64,000 nucleotides of DNA. Source: Populus alba. Lineage: Eukaryota > Streptophyta > Magnoliopsida > Malpighiales > Salicaceae. Of this stretch, positions 46,001-58,070 are shown one piece after another (the stretch's first letter is position 1; every line of letters begins with the position of its first letter). A program made the position numbers and the translations under genes. The notes below the pieces were generated by a model. That model searched no databases. It saw only the letters and a list, made by a program, of their open reading frames with translations, and was not told where the DNA came from. The stretch covers positions 3,410,001-3,474,000 of the forward strand of contig NC_133294.1 in the NCBI RefSeq assembly GCF_005239225.2, given 5' to 3'.

Positions 46001-47032
46001 CAGAAAGCATCAAGGATCTTGGTATGCTCAATCGCCTATGTTTAAGAAATTGCAAAATGCTTCAGGCACTCCCTGTTTGAAGTCGTTAAATGTGTCCTTT
46101 TGCTATTCACTGCAAAGCCTTGCAAATCGACACCGTTGGATTTTAGCAGATGGTTGTGATCACTTAGTCGAGTTCCAAGATCGGATAAAGCAAGAATTAA
46201 TCCAAAAGTTTGATTCTCATATGTTCAGAATAATGGAAACGTTTAGTGCTCAAATACAGCCATCGAGATTTCAGGTCCTCCCTCTCCCATTTTATTGTTT
46301 TGGAAATCTACTTTTGAATACTTTTCTTTTGCTCATTTTATAGACATTGTTTTGGTGGTACAGATAACATTTACAGATGGCATATTCAACGTTGTCGTAT
46401 CTGTATTTGATGAAGAAGAGAAGTCGAGGTGGTTTGATGAGGAGGAAGGAGAGGATAAATGGCTAATTCAGAATGAGCTTGTAGATAACTTTTCATTCAA
46501 AATATCCTCACCTCCTGCGCACCGGATATGTGGCTTTAATCTGTTCACAAGGTTTAGTGTGGCGTCAGGGTACAGACGCAATGATCCTTTTTATATTGAA
46601 ATCAGAAACAATACCAGTGATCGGTCCATGCTTTGTATAGCCTTTGTCTTCCCTTTGGTGTACGTGTGTGGTGTTCATGAACTCCAATTGCTATTCCCCA
46701 GGAAATTAGGGGGCAATGATCCTACATTTGATAATGGTGATGACGTGAGTATTTCAGTGCGTCCACATGGTCCAATTATTCAAGTAAGGACGATTGGTAC
46801 ACGATGGTTGCATGAAGAGGAAGGAAAGGATGATGATGATATCCAAGCAAAGGATGAAGTTATCAATGCCCACAACAGTAGCGATGATGATGATGATGAT
46901 GCAGCACACGTAGCCAGAGTAGAAATAGCTTCTCGTTTTTTTATAAATTATTATTGTTGTTTCCATACTAAAAGCAATGATGGCAATGCCGATTGTTGGT
47001 CTTTTGCAAAGAGAGGTCTAGAACTTGTGTGA
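43012..47032 (+). CDS. TNL disease-resistance gene, copy E (best copy; truncated in the LRR)
   Basis: Predicted cytoplasmic immune receptor: TIR NADase signalling domain, NB-ARC nucleotide switch, LRR sensor. Exons with GT..AG borders: 43012-43508, 43851-44928, 45034-45432, LRR exon from 45526, C-terminal exon 46364-47032. TIR (about residues 19-160) has FLSFRGEDTRKNF and WCLDEL with the catalytic glutamate. NB-ARC has GIGGVGKTTIAK (222-233), LIVLDDVY (296-303), ITTRNK, GLPLAL (385-390) and MHQ (489-491) instead of MHD. Kinase-2 ends in Y where the other copies have D. A 13-bp deletion at 46073/46074 puts TGA at 46078-46080, giving about 842 residues. The last LRR and the C-JID-like domain (46364-47032, still open) are then out of frame unless an unusual splice bypasses the stop. 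The start codon is supported by identical MA(A/S)G starts in copies B and C. Confidence 0.88.
46066..46080 (+). other. 13-bp deletion and premature stop in copy E
   Basis: Copies B and C carry AGAGCTTCCATCC between GCACTCC(C/T) and the next LRR codons; copy E goes from GCACTCCC straight to TGTTTGAAG. The shift creates TGA at 46078. The flanking CC on both sides suggests slippage or a 2-base microhomology. Confidence 0.8.
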
Positions 47033-48200
47033 CGTCAGCATACCCAAAGTAGAGGTTTGCTTTTTCAGATTTGAACCGTAACATTAAAAAAGCTGGAAAG
47101 CTTTTGAAATGGTTTTTTCTTTTTCTTGAAAAGCTTATCATGAAAATAGTTTTGTATCTTCCTCCTTTCTTTATAATGGAAAGCATTAGATATCTTTTAT
47201 TTATAAATATTTGTCAGGACTTTCACTTTCTTTCTTTTTTCCCTGTAATATGATATTATTTTATTAATTGATTTTTATTTATAAAATCTTGGATTTATAA
47301 TAAGATATATGAAATATATTATTTTACATGTCAATACCAAAATATATGTAATGATTCATTTTTTATGTTATTTTATCTGTTTTATTTCATCTTTTTATAT
47401 AAAAATAAAATAAAAAATAATACATGGTAAAATTTAATTGGTAATTTTTTTTTGCTTCTACATATATCCTTTCCAGACAAGTTCACTTGTAATAACAAAA
47501 AAGTGGATATGTCTTGAAAATATAATTAAGAGGATTCTATAATTTGAATATATTTTATTTTAATTAAAAATTAATTTGATTATATTAAATTTTTACAATA
47601 AATTAATATAGATATTTTTTTATAAAAATAAAATATAATAATCATCAAAATTAAAAATTTAAAAATTAATTTTGATTGAAAATTATCAAATTAAAAAATT
47701 GAATTAAAATTCAACAACAAAAGTGGAAAGCTTTTGAAATTGTTTTTTCTTTTTTTTTGAAAAGCTTATCAGGAAAATAGTTTTGTATCTCTAGTAATCT
47801 TCCTTCTTTTTTTGTATAGCATGAGATCTTTTATTTATAAATATTTGTAATGGCTTTCATTTTTTTCCCTGTTGTAATATATTATTATTTCATTAATTGA
47901 TTTTTATTTATAAAATCTTGTATTTATAATAAAATATATTAAATATCTTATCTTACTTGTCACCTTGTTGCTGCTCACCATTTTCCAAGACGGTGAACTC
48001 CACAAACCCATTTTCTGTTTTCTCTTAAACAACTACAAAACGCTCGAGTTCTCTTCCAATTTTCCGATGAGCCAACTCAACGGGAAACCTCACATACTCT
48101 TTTGACAACAGAATCCTATTACTATCACACCATGGAACCTCCATTCTTATAGAACCCCCACTCAATACCTCGAGAGTGGATGAGTTGGATTATGCGGGTG
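47033..48200 (+). repeat. 3' flank of copy E (shared by the duplicated unit)
   Basis: It matches the flank of copy A (3713-3860 and then 12275-13400, on either side of element 1) and of copy B. It has no gene apart from the minus-strand relic at 47960-48180. Collinearity shows that duplication included at least 1.2 kb beyond the stop codon. Confidence 0.75.
47960..48180 (-). pseudogene. unrecognised coding-like relic, copy 2
   Basis: Partner of 13040-13373. Minus-strand reading gives EVPWCDSNRILLSKEYV and, in another frame, NGFVEFTVLENGEQQQGD. This copy keeps extra bases (GAGCCAACTCAAC, near 48066) that copy 1 lacks. The family is unknown to me. Confidence 0.4.
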
Positions 48201-48223
48201 TCTATATCTCGCATTCCTTATCG

Positions 48224-48352
48224 TGGTTTTCTGCTATGTCAGTATGCAATCCTTATCGTCTTGTTTATCTTGAAATCAGAAACAATATGAAAGGGTAGAG
48301 TCTGGGTTTCTTACCCCTTAATTTTTCGATAGAATTTTTGGCTGAAATGATG
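48224..48352 (+). pseudogene. 129-bp shard of the TNL C-terminal exon
   Basis: It matches 41515-41640 (TGGTTTTCTGCTATGTCAGT onward), covering NPYRLVYLEIRNN. It follows the relic directly and ends abruptly before AT-rich DNA. Confidence 0.75.
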
Positions 48353-49164
48353 TGAATAGCCATAAACTTCTCCTTTTAATTAGATTTTTCTAATATTACA
48401 TGACTTGATTAACTATATATATATATATATATAAAGCAATTAAAAGTTTGAGGACCAAATTTGATATAATCAGCAAATAATATGATATTTTTAAATTTTT
48501 CACAAGTTCTGAAATGTGTTTTCCGCCAAAAATTAAAGAAAAACACTTTCCTAGAAACAAAACCAATTTTTTCTTTGACTGAAAAGTGTTTTCCGTTAAC
48601 CAACTTTTCTAATAACAAACAAATACAAAAAAAATTTGGAAAATGATTTTCAGGAAACCACTTTCCATCAAACATACCAGGCCTAAACTCATTTACATGT
48701 AAGGCTAATTAACATACAATTTGAAACATAATAAAGGCTGCCCATTAAATATAGGTATTCATAGAAAACAATTTTTAAAAAACAATAATCTTAAAAACTA
48801 GGTCAAATACAAGTTGAGTGTACTGTTCACTCAATGATTGTTAAAGGAATACATGCAGTAATACCAACCACGAAGCAAAAGATTTGAGGAAAGAGAGAGA
48901 AACAGAAATGATGTGAATAGCCATAAACTTCTCCTCTTAATTAGATTTTTCTAACTTGATTCTTACTTCAGGATGTCAATAGCCATCAACTTTATTTTCT
49001 AACTTTTTTCTTACTTAACCATGTCAATAGCCAGAAAATTTTGGCACCAAAATTACAAGTAGAGTTGAAAGTATCCGTAGTTGAATATTCACTGATATCA
49101 GAATCATAAATATTACAAACAAACCATCATAGCATAAACCAACAAACTGTTAGTAATTTAAGAC
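48353..49164. other. intergenic mosaic of duplicated pieces
   Basis: Segments repeat elsewhere: AATAGCCATAAACTTCTCCT occurs at 48355 and 48915 and resembles 15667. At 48430-48690 is a MITE-like piece ending CATCAAACATACCAGGCC, like the one at 50768-51365. At 48690-48830 is the block shared with 14770 and 51370. No gene is seen. Confidence 0.5.
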
Positions 49165-49400
49165 AAAATCAGGAATGCAGCCTACCTCAGGCAGAACGTT
49201 AAAGAAGTGATAATATCTTTTTTTTTTTATGTAACTAGTCCCGTACCATAGAATCTTTGTTGATTAGTTAGGGTTTCTAGTGACCATAATATTAAGTGGC
49301 GACTCTTTAAATAAGACATTTTCCCATAAAAAAACATGTCAAAATTTATTTTTTCCATTGAATTTTTTTTAAAGCTACCGCGATGTCAGATGTGATACAC
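49165..49400 (+). repeat. remnant of an LTR end related to element 1
   Basis: It shows CAGCCTACCTCAGGCAG, a 'tgataat' phrase, 'actagtcccgtacc' and 'AAGTGGCGACTC' in the same order as the last 250 bp of the LTRs at 5540-5765 and 23035-23230. Both ends are lost. Confidence 0.55.
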
Positions 49401-50767
49401 ATTATAGTATACTTGGCAAGCAATTAAGTGATCTACCTACAATAGGCCTAAGCTCCTCCCCAATCGAGCATTCTTGAAGGATGTTGCTGGAAACATAACC
49501 ATAACCCCCAGGTGGTCTAAATGTAGAAAAAAGTTAGTCAGGTTGAATAATTTCAACAGGTGTATTTCTTATTATCATCCCACTTCAAACGCATCCCCAT
49601 CGTGACCCTGCTTTATCAGAAACATCGCAGAGAACTTTTCAGTGATAGGAAATCGAATAAGCAATCCTTAACTTATTAAGTTGTTTATGTGTTGGATGTT
49701 TTATTGTATAATATGAAAATCATGTGCCTGCGTTAGATAATGTTTGCTGCTAATTAATTTTCATTAGAGCATCCTATTAATATGTTAAGCAAAAAAATAA
49801 TATCCTGGATTTTCATGTTAAATTGAGCATTTGTCCCGGAATAAAAATAGGGATGTTACAACTTCTCTCTTTTTTCTTTTTCCCTCTTCCTCTTCTGCTA
49901 TTTATCTCGTCAACCAAACCTCTCTCTCTCTCTCTCATTCTCTTCTCTCTCTCATTCATTCTCTTCTCAAGCAACGACCCTCTTTTCTCTAACAGGTATG
50001 GCTTCTCCTTCTCTTTTCTCCTCGGTTTGTTTAATTTTTTATTTGTTACTTAACTCATAACATGTCATTTTTTTTATTCTCAGATTAACCCACAACTAAT
50101 ATAAGGTGAGAATTCTCCTACTTCTTCTCTAAGTTTTGTGTGTGTTTATTTTTAAATTTCTTTATGTTCTTAATTGTTTGAATTTTTTTCATATGAGAAA
50201 ATTTTGTTAAATTTTAGTTTTTTTTTCAATTAAACTAAAAAATAAAAAAAAAAAACTAATTGAACTTTAAAAAGGTTCAAGTGGCCTAATCAGGAGCTAA
50301 AATGAAAGAAAAATAAAGTTTAGAATTCAATTTGTTAGAAATTAGAAGAATCAATAAGTCTAGGGACTTAATTGAAATTTAGTTTATGTTAATTAATGCA
50401 ACTAGGGACTTAATTAAAAGAAAAAAAAAGTTTGAGAATCAATTTTGTGTCAAGATTGCAATAATTAAAGGCTCATAGACTAGAATGAATGGGTGTTGAA
50501 GTTTTGAGAGGCAAATTAATTTTATCAAGGGTGAAATAAAAAAAAATTAAAAGTATAAAAGGGCAATTGAGGATGAAATTAAAGAATATCAAGACTAAGG
50601 ACCATACTGTAAAAAGACACTAAGTGCTCAATCAAAGAAATCAAGTGGCATAATTGAAAAGATTATTAAAGATTGTGACCAATTGAGGGTTTGTTTGTGA
50701 AATAACAAGAAAATAAGGACCAAAATTGACTTTCATTTATTAAAATTGTTTTTAGGTAATTAGGTCA
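49401..50767. other. intergenic DNA, no gene recognised
   Basis: The stretch 49430-49640 is less AT-rich and may be a decayed coding relic, but no frame stays open. A CT microsatellite lies at 49920-49985. From 50250 to 50720 phrases such as GGGACTTAATTGAAA and ACTAAGGACCATACTGTAAA recur, as is common in LTR leaders, so an old LTR is possible. 50690-50765 matches 14735-14770. Confidence 0.4.
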
Positions 50768-51365
50768 GACCCCGTTTGTTTGCTGGAAAGTAATTTTCTT
50801 TTGAAAAGTGAATTCTGGGAATGTAAATTATTTTTCGATGTTTGATAGTGTAATAGAAAATAAGTTGGAAAACACTTTCTAGTGTTTTGCTATGTTATGG
50901 AAAATGAGCTGGAAAATAATTATTAATTTTTTATTTTTTTCAAGTTTATTAAAATAATGAGGAACAAATCTTACAAATTAAGAAGTTGAATGAGAATGAA
51001 ATTGTTAAAAATATAATTTCATAAATTATCTAAAATAAAATAAATAATAATCAAAATAATAGAGATCAAATATAACAAATAAAAAAATTCAAAGATGTAG
51101 AAATTAAAATAATAATAATTACCATTTCATAAATTATTTCAAATAAAATAAGTAATAATCAAAAGAATGAGGACCAAATTTAATAGATAAAAAAAATTCA
51201 ATTAAAAAATGATAAGAGAAAAGCAAATAACAATTATAAAAATGAGGATCAAGATTAATATAAAAATCAAATTTTAAGCGATGAAATTAAAAAAAAATAT
51301 TCAAAATAATATATGAAAAGTATGAAAAGTAATTTTCAGAAAACCATTTTTCATCAAACATACCA
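50768..51365. mobile_element. MITE-like insertion
   Basis: It interrupts a block that is continuous near 14760-14780 (GGTAATTGG to AAACTCATTTACATG). The left end GTTTGTTTGCTGGAAAGTAA and the right end, read on the minus strand (GTATGTTTGATGAAAAATGG), resemble each other imperfectly. A shorter relative ends near 48690. I could not define a clear target duplication. Confidence 0.5.
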
Positions 51366-51582
51366 TGCCTAAACTCATTTACATGTAATTGGCTAATTAA
51401 CATACAATTTGAAACATAATAAAGGCTGCCCATTAAATATAGGTATTCATAGAAAACAATTTTCCATGCATAACTGGTCATGCCTAGACATTCCGACTTT
51501 CTAGTTCGGAAAATTCAGTGTGCATCCAAGTCTTGATCAAAATAAAACCAAAAAAGTCCTCACGCGGAAACGTTCCATCAGT

Positions 51583-51752
51583 GTTTTAAAATCCGGCCCG
51601 GCGGGTCGACCCGGGACTCGGCCGACCTGGGCCTGTGGCCGGGCCGGGTCTAAGGAAAAAACAGGCTGGGAATTGGCCCGGCCCAACCCGGTCAACCCGG
51701 AAGGTCGACCCGGGACCCGGCCGGCCCGGCCACACCCGGCGGAGACCCGGGT
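51583..51752. repeat. GC-rich block of CCCGG and GGGTCGACCC repeats
   Basis: In an AT-rich setting this 170-bp stretch is mostly G and C, with GGTCGACCCGGGAC twice and many CCCGGCC runs, several of them self-complementary. It begins exactly where the TNL upstream block (51550-51578) is cut, so it marks an insertion edge. It may belong to the gypsy LTR that follows or be an older separate insert. Confidence 0.6.
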
Positions 51753-53408
51753 TTATTTTTTTTTTATATTCTCCTGCCTGAAATGACGTCGTTTTGGCCT
51801 TTACAATTAAAAAGCCAAAACGACAAGAGCAGAGAGACAAATCACGAGTGAATTTGTAATATTTTGAGTTTAAGATTGGAAAATACAATAAAGCCCTTGG
51901 AGGCTTAAAGAGTGAGTAAATTTGAATAAGGGGTATTATGGTAATTGGATAAATAGTTGATAAATATAAATAGAAAAAGAAAGAGGGATCTGAAAATTTG
52001 AAGAACAAACCGTAAGAGAGAAGGGAAGAAGAAGAAGAAGAAGAGAAAATAAGGGAAAATAAGGGGAAAAGGAAGAGAAGTAGAGGAAATAAGTTTAAAA
52101 GGTAAGATTTATGGTTTGAAGTGTATAATATGTTTAATTTTGGTTTTGATAAATGTTAGGGTTTTGAAGTTTGTATTTTGAGTTAATTGATGAATTAATT
52201 TGAAGGTTAGAAGTTGATTATTGTGGGTATTTGATTAATTAGTTGATTTTGAGAGATTGAATGGAAGGATAATGATTTTGAGTTATGATTTTGTTTAAAT
52301 GGTGAAATTGTGTTAGAAATCAGGGGATAACAGTAGGTGATCTGTTGAAATTCTGGGTTTGAGGTTGAAGATGATGAAAATTCAGTTTGATCCCTCAATT
52401 TACAAAAATTGCAGTTTAGTCCCCGAACTTTGGAAATTTTACAGATTGGTCCCTGGGGCATAAATTGAGGTTCTGAACAGAACTGAGGATGATTTAAAGG
52501 CAAAATTCCAGTATAATTAGAAATATATGTTATTTTCAGTTTGGTCCTCCAATTGGACAAATTACGATTTGACCCCTAATATTTTGATAAAATCACATTT
52601 TGGACCTTGGGGCATAATTCAAGATTCTGGACAAAGATAAGGACGAATTATGGATAAATTTCAGTATGGTCATGTATTTACAATTCAGTCCTCAAATTTT
52701 GGTAAAATTACGTTTTGGTCCCTGTTTTGGAAAATTGTCGTTTTAGTCCCTAAACTCGGGAGATTAACCCATTTTATTTTATGCATTGGTATCTTTTGTT
52801 TGATTTTTTTTTTAGTATATTTCATATATTTATTGTAGGTTCTCCTAACGATCCTTAATAGGATTTTTTCGGGTCTTTCGTCCGACATTCCTTTAGTTCT
52901 ATATTTTCCGGGTGAGTGGAATAATCTTTAATATGAATATAATATAAATAAATATATATGTTGATTATAAAATGAGTACAACTAGTAAATTTCTTGAATA
53001 TTTATATATGTTGCTTTATTTATTTTCCGAGTACTCATTTATTCTTGAATTTGCATTCGCAATCTGATAAAGTAAATTCTATTTGATATGATATACGTTT
53101 CTTTGATGATTCTGTGAATATCTATTATGCCTTGATATAGGACTTGTCAGTAACTCCATGCTAACGGAGAATAGTTAGCCTGTGTGCACATAGTATTTTG
53201 TATACCTAGCTGGTGAGAGAGGCATCAGCCTGTGGTGATTGATCATCCCACAGTGGTCACCGACGGGTGTCATCTAGTCACCTACGGGTGTCATCTGGTC
53301 ACCTTCGGATGTCATCTGATCTCTGACATGTAATCCACTACGTTATGATAATATGTTACGTTATGATATTATGTTTAATATGTTACGTTATGATATTATG
53401 TTTAGTAA

Positions 53409-53474
<66 letters not shown>

Positions 53475-53953
53475 CAAGATAAATCATCTTGCAAATAATA
53501 TCTGAAATATCTGAAATGTATATTAAATGTTATTCCCTCACTAAGTTGGTTGAACTCACCTCTTATTTTTAATATTATTTCAGGTTCTTAGTTTCTGGGA
53601 CTTTGTTGAGTGTTTCCGCTTCTTCAGTTCTGGTCGGTATGCCTTGCTTGTTTGCGAGGCTTTCCTTTCAGTTTTGATTTGATGTCTTAGACGCTCCACT
53701 GTTACCTTGTTTTAAGTACGTTTGGAATTTTGACAATGTAAATGTATTATGAATTATTATTTTTGTTTTAATAACTATCTTTCGGTTTTATCAGTTTTGA
53801 ATCATACGATATTTCTGAATATTATGAGCCGCTGTGTATTTTTGAATAAATTGTTCTTTTGATATGTCCGTTTTGAGGCTTAGCGCATGTGAGGTGTCCT
53901 TTCGACACCGCTCCTGCGTTGCCGGTCATGGACCCAGGATTCGGGTCGTGACA
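51753..53953 (+). repeat. gypsy 5' LTR (left boundary approximate)
   Basis: The sequence before the primer-binding site has LTR character: repeated 'tcagtttggtcc'-like phrases (52380-52750), a (TATATG)n microsatellite, three copies of a GTCATCTGGTCACC-type phrase (53260-53320), and the end CCAGGATTCGGGTCGTGACA. No matching 3' LTR is in the window, so the start cannot be fixed. Confidence 0.55.
53407..53474. repeat. TATATG microsatellite
   Basis: About eleven tandem copies of the hexamer lie within the gypsy 5' LTR. Length is likely to vary between individuals. Confidence 0.9.
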
Positions 53954-53957
53954 AAGG

Positions 53958-53969
53958 TGGTATCAGAGC
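53958..53969 (+). other. gypsy primer-binding site (initiator tRNA-Met)
   Basis: TGGTATCAGAGC lies four bases after the LTR end GTGACA. It is the usual initiator tRNA-Met match and confirms the element's direction. Confidence 0.9.
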
Positions 53970-54196
53970 ATGGTTTTATTAAAACCTTATAATCTATTTT
54001 ATTTATTTATTATTATTCAAAAAAAAACTCGTAATATATTTGTTTTTGTTAAAACCCTCGTAATATGTGGAGCTTAGGATCTATCTTGTCTGGATGTCAT
54101 TCCCCTTATAATTCTCCAATCTCGTGTTTGGTGTGTCGTTCTTAAAACTCCTTATAGTTATGTTGATACATATACATATGCATTGTTTTAGGAAAA

Positions 54197-55462
54197 ATGT
54201 CGAGGGCTAAACATGTAATTAATACCGATGATCAAGAGGACATTCCTATCGCTCAACTTAGGAAGGAGAGGCGTAAAAAGAGAGTTAGAAACCCTTCGCC
54301 GCAACCAATTGAAGCAGAAGTTCAGGATGAGGTTGAATTTGAGGGAGATTATGGTCTGGATGTTGGTAAGAACCAGGAGCAAGAATCCCATGATAGGGTA
54401 TCTTATACTGATAGTGCTTTGGATAAAATTGGGCAGGCCATGCAGACCCTGGCTAACCTTTTAACTGAGAAAGAAAAGGAGAAGGATAAGAGTGCATCTT
54501 CGACTTCCCATACTGTGCATGGGGTGAAAGTGCCATTGTCAGAGTTCCTTAAGTTGGCACCTCCTACCTTTAAGGGTGTAGATAACTCTGAGGATCCACA
54601 ACAGTTTTTAGATGCAGTGTGGCGTAGGTGTGAGGCCATGGGGTGCACGGATCATCGTGCAGTGACTTTAGCATCTTTTAGGTTAGAAGGCGAGGTGGCT
54701 GTGAACTGGTATGAGTCCAAAAAAGGTGAAAGGGCATATAGTTCTCCACCAATGGAGTGGAAGGAATTTTCTGAGATATTTTTGGAGCGTTTTCTACCTG
54801 AAAGTGTGAGGGAAGCTAGATCATACGAGTTTGAGAAGTTGGTTCAGGGTGACTTGACTGTGACAGAGTATGAAGTGGAATTCACATGGTTGTCCAGATT
54901 TGTTGGGTATTTGGTACCAACTGAGGAGAGGAAGATCAAGAGGTTTATTCGGGGTCTTAATAGCTACCTATTCAAAGCTATTGGGGCTCATGAGTTTAAG
55001 ACGTACTCGGCCGTAGTGGATCGTGCCCGAGCTATTGAGGCACGAGAGTTAGAGGATGATTTATCAGTGGGTTCAATCAAGAGGCCCAAGGTGGCAAATC
55101 AGTTCTCTTTTCATCAGCGGTCTGATACAGGTCCTAACAGGGGACAGGGAGGCCGGCAGGGCCAATTAAGTCAATCAAGGAATTTATTGTCGAGGTCTAC
55201 TGTTGGGGGAAACAATAGACATAACATGAGTGGAGCTGGTCCGACTCAGAGTCGAAGTATGGTTCAGTTAACACCACAAGGTTCATATGGGAGGCCTCAA
55301 TGTCAGTCTTGTGGGTCTAGGCATTACGGCACAGTCTGTTATAGGCAGACAGGAGCTTGTTTCAGTTGTGGGCAGACTGATCACTTATTGAGGGATTGTC
55401 CGAACAAGCGGTGGTCCAAGCCTGGTGCTTCTGTATCGATTACATCTCCTACTCAGACTTAG
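54197..55462 (+). pseudogene. gypsy gag
   Basis: A frame of 421 codons starts MSRAKHVINTDDQED. It has the capsid-type segment (PPTFKGVDNSEDP, ASFRLEGEVAVNWYE, FLERFLPESVREARS) and two cysteine knuckles (CQSCGSRHYGTVC and CFSCGQTDHLLRDC). The stop TAG at 55460-55462 interrupts a frame that continues into the protease; gag and pol are usually one frame in this group, so I read the stop as a mutation. Confidence 0.88.
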
Positions 55463-57330
55463 TCAGCTAGTCATTCTGTACTTCGGGGTGGTCGTGGAGC
55501 TGGTGAGCATGGCCAGCGGGGTCGTGGAGTAGGTGGTAGAGGTTTTACGCCAACAAGTCAGAGACAGGCACGAGTTTTTGCCATTACTCAGCAGGATGCC
55601 CAAGCATCCAATACTGTTGTCTCAGGTACACTTTTGATATGTTCCTTCGAGGCTAGAGTTTTATTTGACACTGGGGCAACTCACTCTTTCGTGTCTTCAT
55701 ATTTTGCTTTAAGGTTTACTAAACAACCCATTTTGTTAGAGTCCTTTATGTGTGGCTACCCCTTCGGATGAGGTTATGTTTGGGGAATATGTTTATGTTG
55801 ATTGTGAAGTTGAAGTGCAAGGTAGAAACCTATTAGGTGATTTGGTAATTTTAGAAATAGTAGGTTTTGATGTGATACTAGGTATGGACTGGTTGTCAAG
55901 GCATCATGCCTCAGTTGACTGTTGGAATAAGACAGTGGTTTTCAAGCCTGATGAAGAGACAGAGTTTGCTTTTCATGGAGATGGGTTATCATCTCCATCT
56001 AATATTCTCTCGGCCATCACGAGAAAGATGATACGAAAGGGTATGCAAGGGTTTTTGGCTTATTTGCATGATGTGAATATGGAGGTCTCGGGGATAGAAC
56101 AAGTTTTGATAGTTAAGGAATTCATCGATGTTTTTCCCGATGACTTACCTGGACTACCTCCCAATAGGGAAATCGAATTCTGTATTGATCTAGATCCAGG
56201 AACAAAACCAATCTCTATGGCACTTTACAGGATGGCGCCAGCAGAATTAAAAGAGTTGAAAAAGCAGATTCAAGATTTGTTAGATAAGGGATTTATTCGT
56301 CCGAGTGTGTCTCCATGGGGGGCACCTGTTTTATTTGTAAAGAAGAAGGATGGATCAATGAGGATGTGTATAGACTACAGGCAGTTGAACAGGGTCACTG
56401 TTAAGAATAGATACCCACTCCCTCGCATTGATGACCTTTTTGATCAATTACAAGGAGCTCAATGTTTCTCAAAGATTGATTTACGATCGGGGTATCACCA
56501 ATTGAGGATTAGAAATGAGGATATTTATAAAACTGCCTTTAGGACTCGTTATGGGCATTACGAGTTCTTGGTGTTGTCTTTTGGGTTAACAAATGCACCT
56601 GCGGCTTTTATGGACATGATGAACAGGGTTTTTAGGCCATTTATTGATAAGTTTGTTATTGTGTTCATTGATGACATCTTGGTGTATTCAAGAAGTGAAG
56701 AGGAACATGAAGAGCATTTGAGATTGGTGCTTCAAACTCTAAGAGATCATCAGTTGTATGGAAAGTTCTCGAAGAGCGAGTTTTGGCTAGAGAGTGTTGG
56801 GTTTTTGGGACATGTGGTGTCCAAGAATGGAATAGAGGTTGATCCACAGAAAGTGGTGGCAGTTAAGCAGTGGCCTAGACCAGTTACGGTATCTGAGATT
56901 AGAAGTTTCCTGGGTTTAGCAGGATACTACAAGAGATTTGTGGAGAATTTTTCCCGAATTGCTGCTCCGTTGACTAAGTTGACACAGAAAAGTGTCAAGT
57001 TTCAATGGTCAGAAGAATGTGAGAAGAGCTTCCTAGAGTTGAAGGAAAGGTTAATTACGGCTCCAATTTTGACAGTACCTTCAGGGTCTGGTGGTTTTAC
57101 CGTGTATTGTGATGCATCCAGGATTGGTTTGGGTTGTGTTTTGATGCAGAATGGTAATGTGATTGCTTATGCCTCGAGAAAGTTGAAGAAGCATGAGCAA
57201 AATTACCCGTCTAGGAGATTAGGTTTTAAGCGGGACCGTTGTGACCCCTCCAAATCTTTCCTTGGAACTTGCTTAGTTGAAGGATCATCCACACAGTACT
57301 ATTTTCGTATATGTGACAGTTTGTTATGAA
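55463..57330 (+). pseudogene. gypsy pol: protease, reverse transcriptase, part of RNase H
   Basis: The protease site FDTGATHSFVSS is at about 55668-55703. A frameshift near 55750 leads into a 525-codon frame with [16 protein letters not shown], the RT ([36 protein letters not shown]) and the start of RNase H ([28 protein letters not shown]). After NYP (57210) the expected RNase H sequence breaks up, and the frame ends at 57329. Integrase is missing. It is non-functional. Confidence 0.88.
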
Positions 57331-58070
57331 ACTGTTGAAGACTAGCAGGATGACGGCACAAAGGAACAGTTGGGTTCCGTATGTTCAAGGATCTGATAGA
57401 GTGGTGATTTCTCCAAAGAAGTTAGATTCGGTGACTGTGATTTCTCGAAGGGAGAATTGATGAAGACCCTGATAATGGAAGAGAAATACAGCAAGGGGAT
57501 AAAGATTGGCACCCTATTTTGACTTGGATAAATGTTGTGACAGGATGAGCTGCTGTCAAACATAAAAGCAAAGAATAGGGAGAAATCTGGAGAACCGGAA
57601 TTGCACGAGAGCACACGGAGATTGTGCAGGAGTACCCGTAGGATCCAACGAGGTATTGTAATGAGACAATAGGTGCAAGGAGAAGAAGAGTTCCCAAATG
57701 AAGCTCAGAGTAGAGACTGTGTGAAAAAGTTGTACAATAAGAAGTCTCTTGTGCTCTTGATAAAGGCAACAAGTGAGGACCTTTCCAATGCATGCAAGGA
57801 TGGAAAGATAAGCTGTTGCAGAAGCACCGAATTAAGGGAGTGCGAACGCCTATGATGAAAGGCGAAGACACCAAAGAGAGTTGGTGTGGGTGGAGCTATC
57901 AAGCAGAAAGGGATAGAAGCTCCAAACATAGAAAATGAGATGGAAAACTGTGAAGAGTGCACCGCAACTTTCTCTTTTTATGTGATCAGTGGTAGTGATC
58001 TCTCCCAAGTCCACATGGTGGTAGAGAATCTTGGAGCCACTAGAGACATCCCCTATGAAGGAGGATGTGG
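57331..58070 (+). other. leader-like DNA before the 72-bp array
   Basis: The stretch is purine-rich and has no domain. AGACTAGCAGGATGACGG-type text may still be gypsy-derived up to about 57460. From there on the sequence shares its style with 59180-59690 and probably belongs to the element carrying the array and the LTR at 59690. Confidence 0.35.

Larger units (their letters stand above)
51583..57330 (+). mobile_element. decayed Ty3/gypsy (chromovirus-like) retrotransposon
   Basis: Order: 5' LTR ending GGGTCGTGACA at 53953, primer-binding site, gag, protease, reverse transcriptase and RNase H. The right side is lost in RNase H near 57230; integrase and a 3' LTR are absent. The left boundary is uncertain, between 51583 and about 52000. 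The RT motif FIDDILVYS and the two-knuckle gag suggest a Tekay/Del-like chromovirus; that placement is from memory. It is inserted in, or fused to, a truncated TNL upstream block. Confidence 0.75.
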
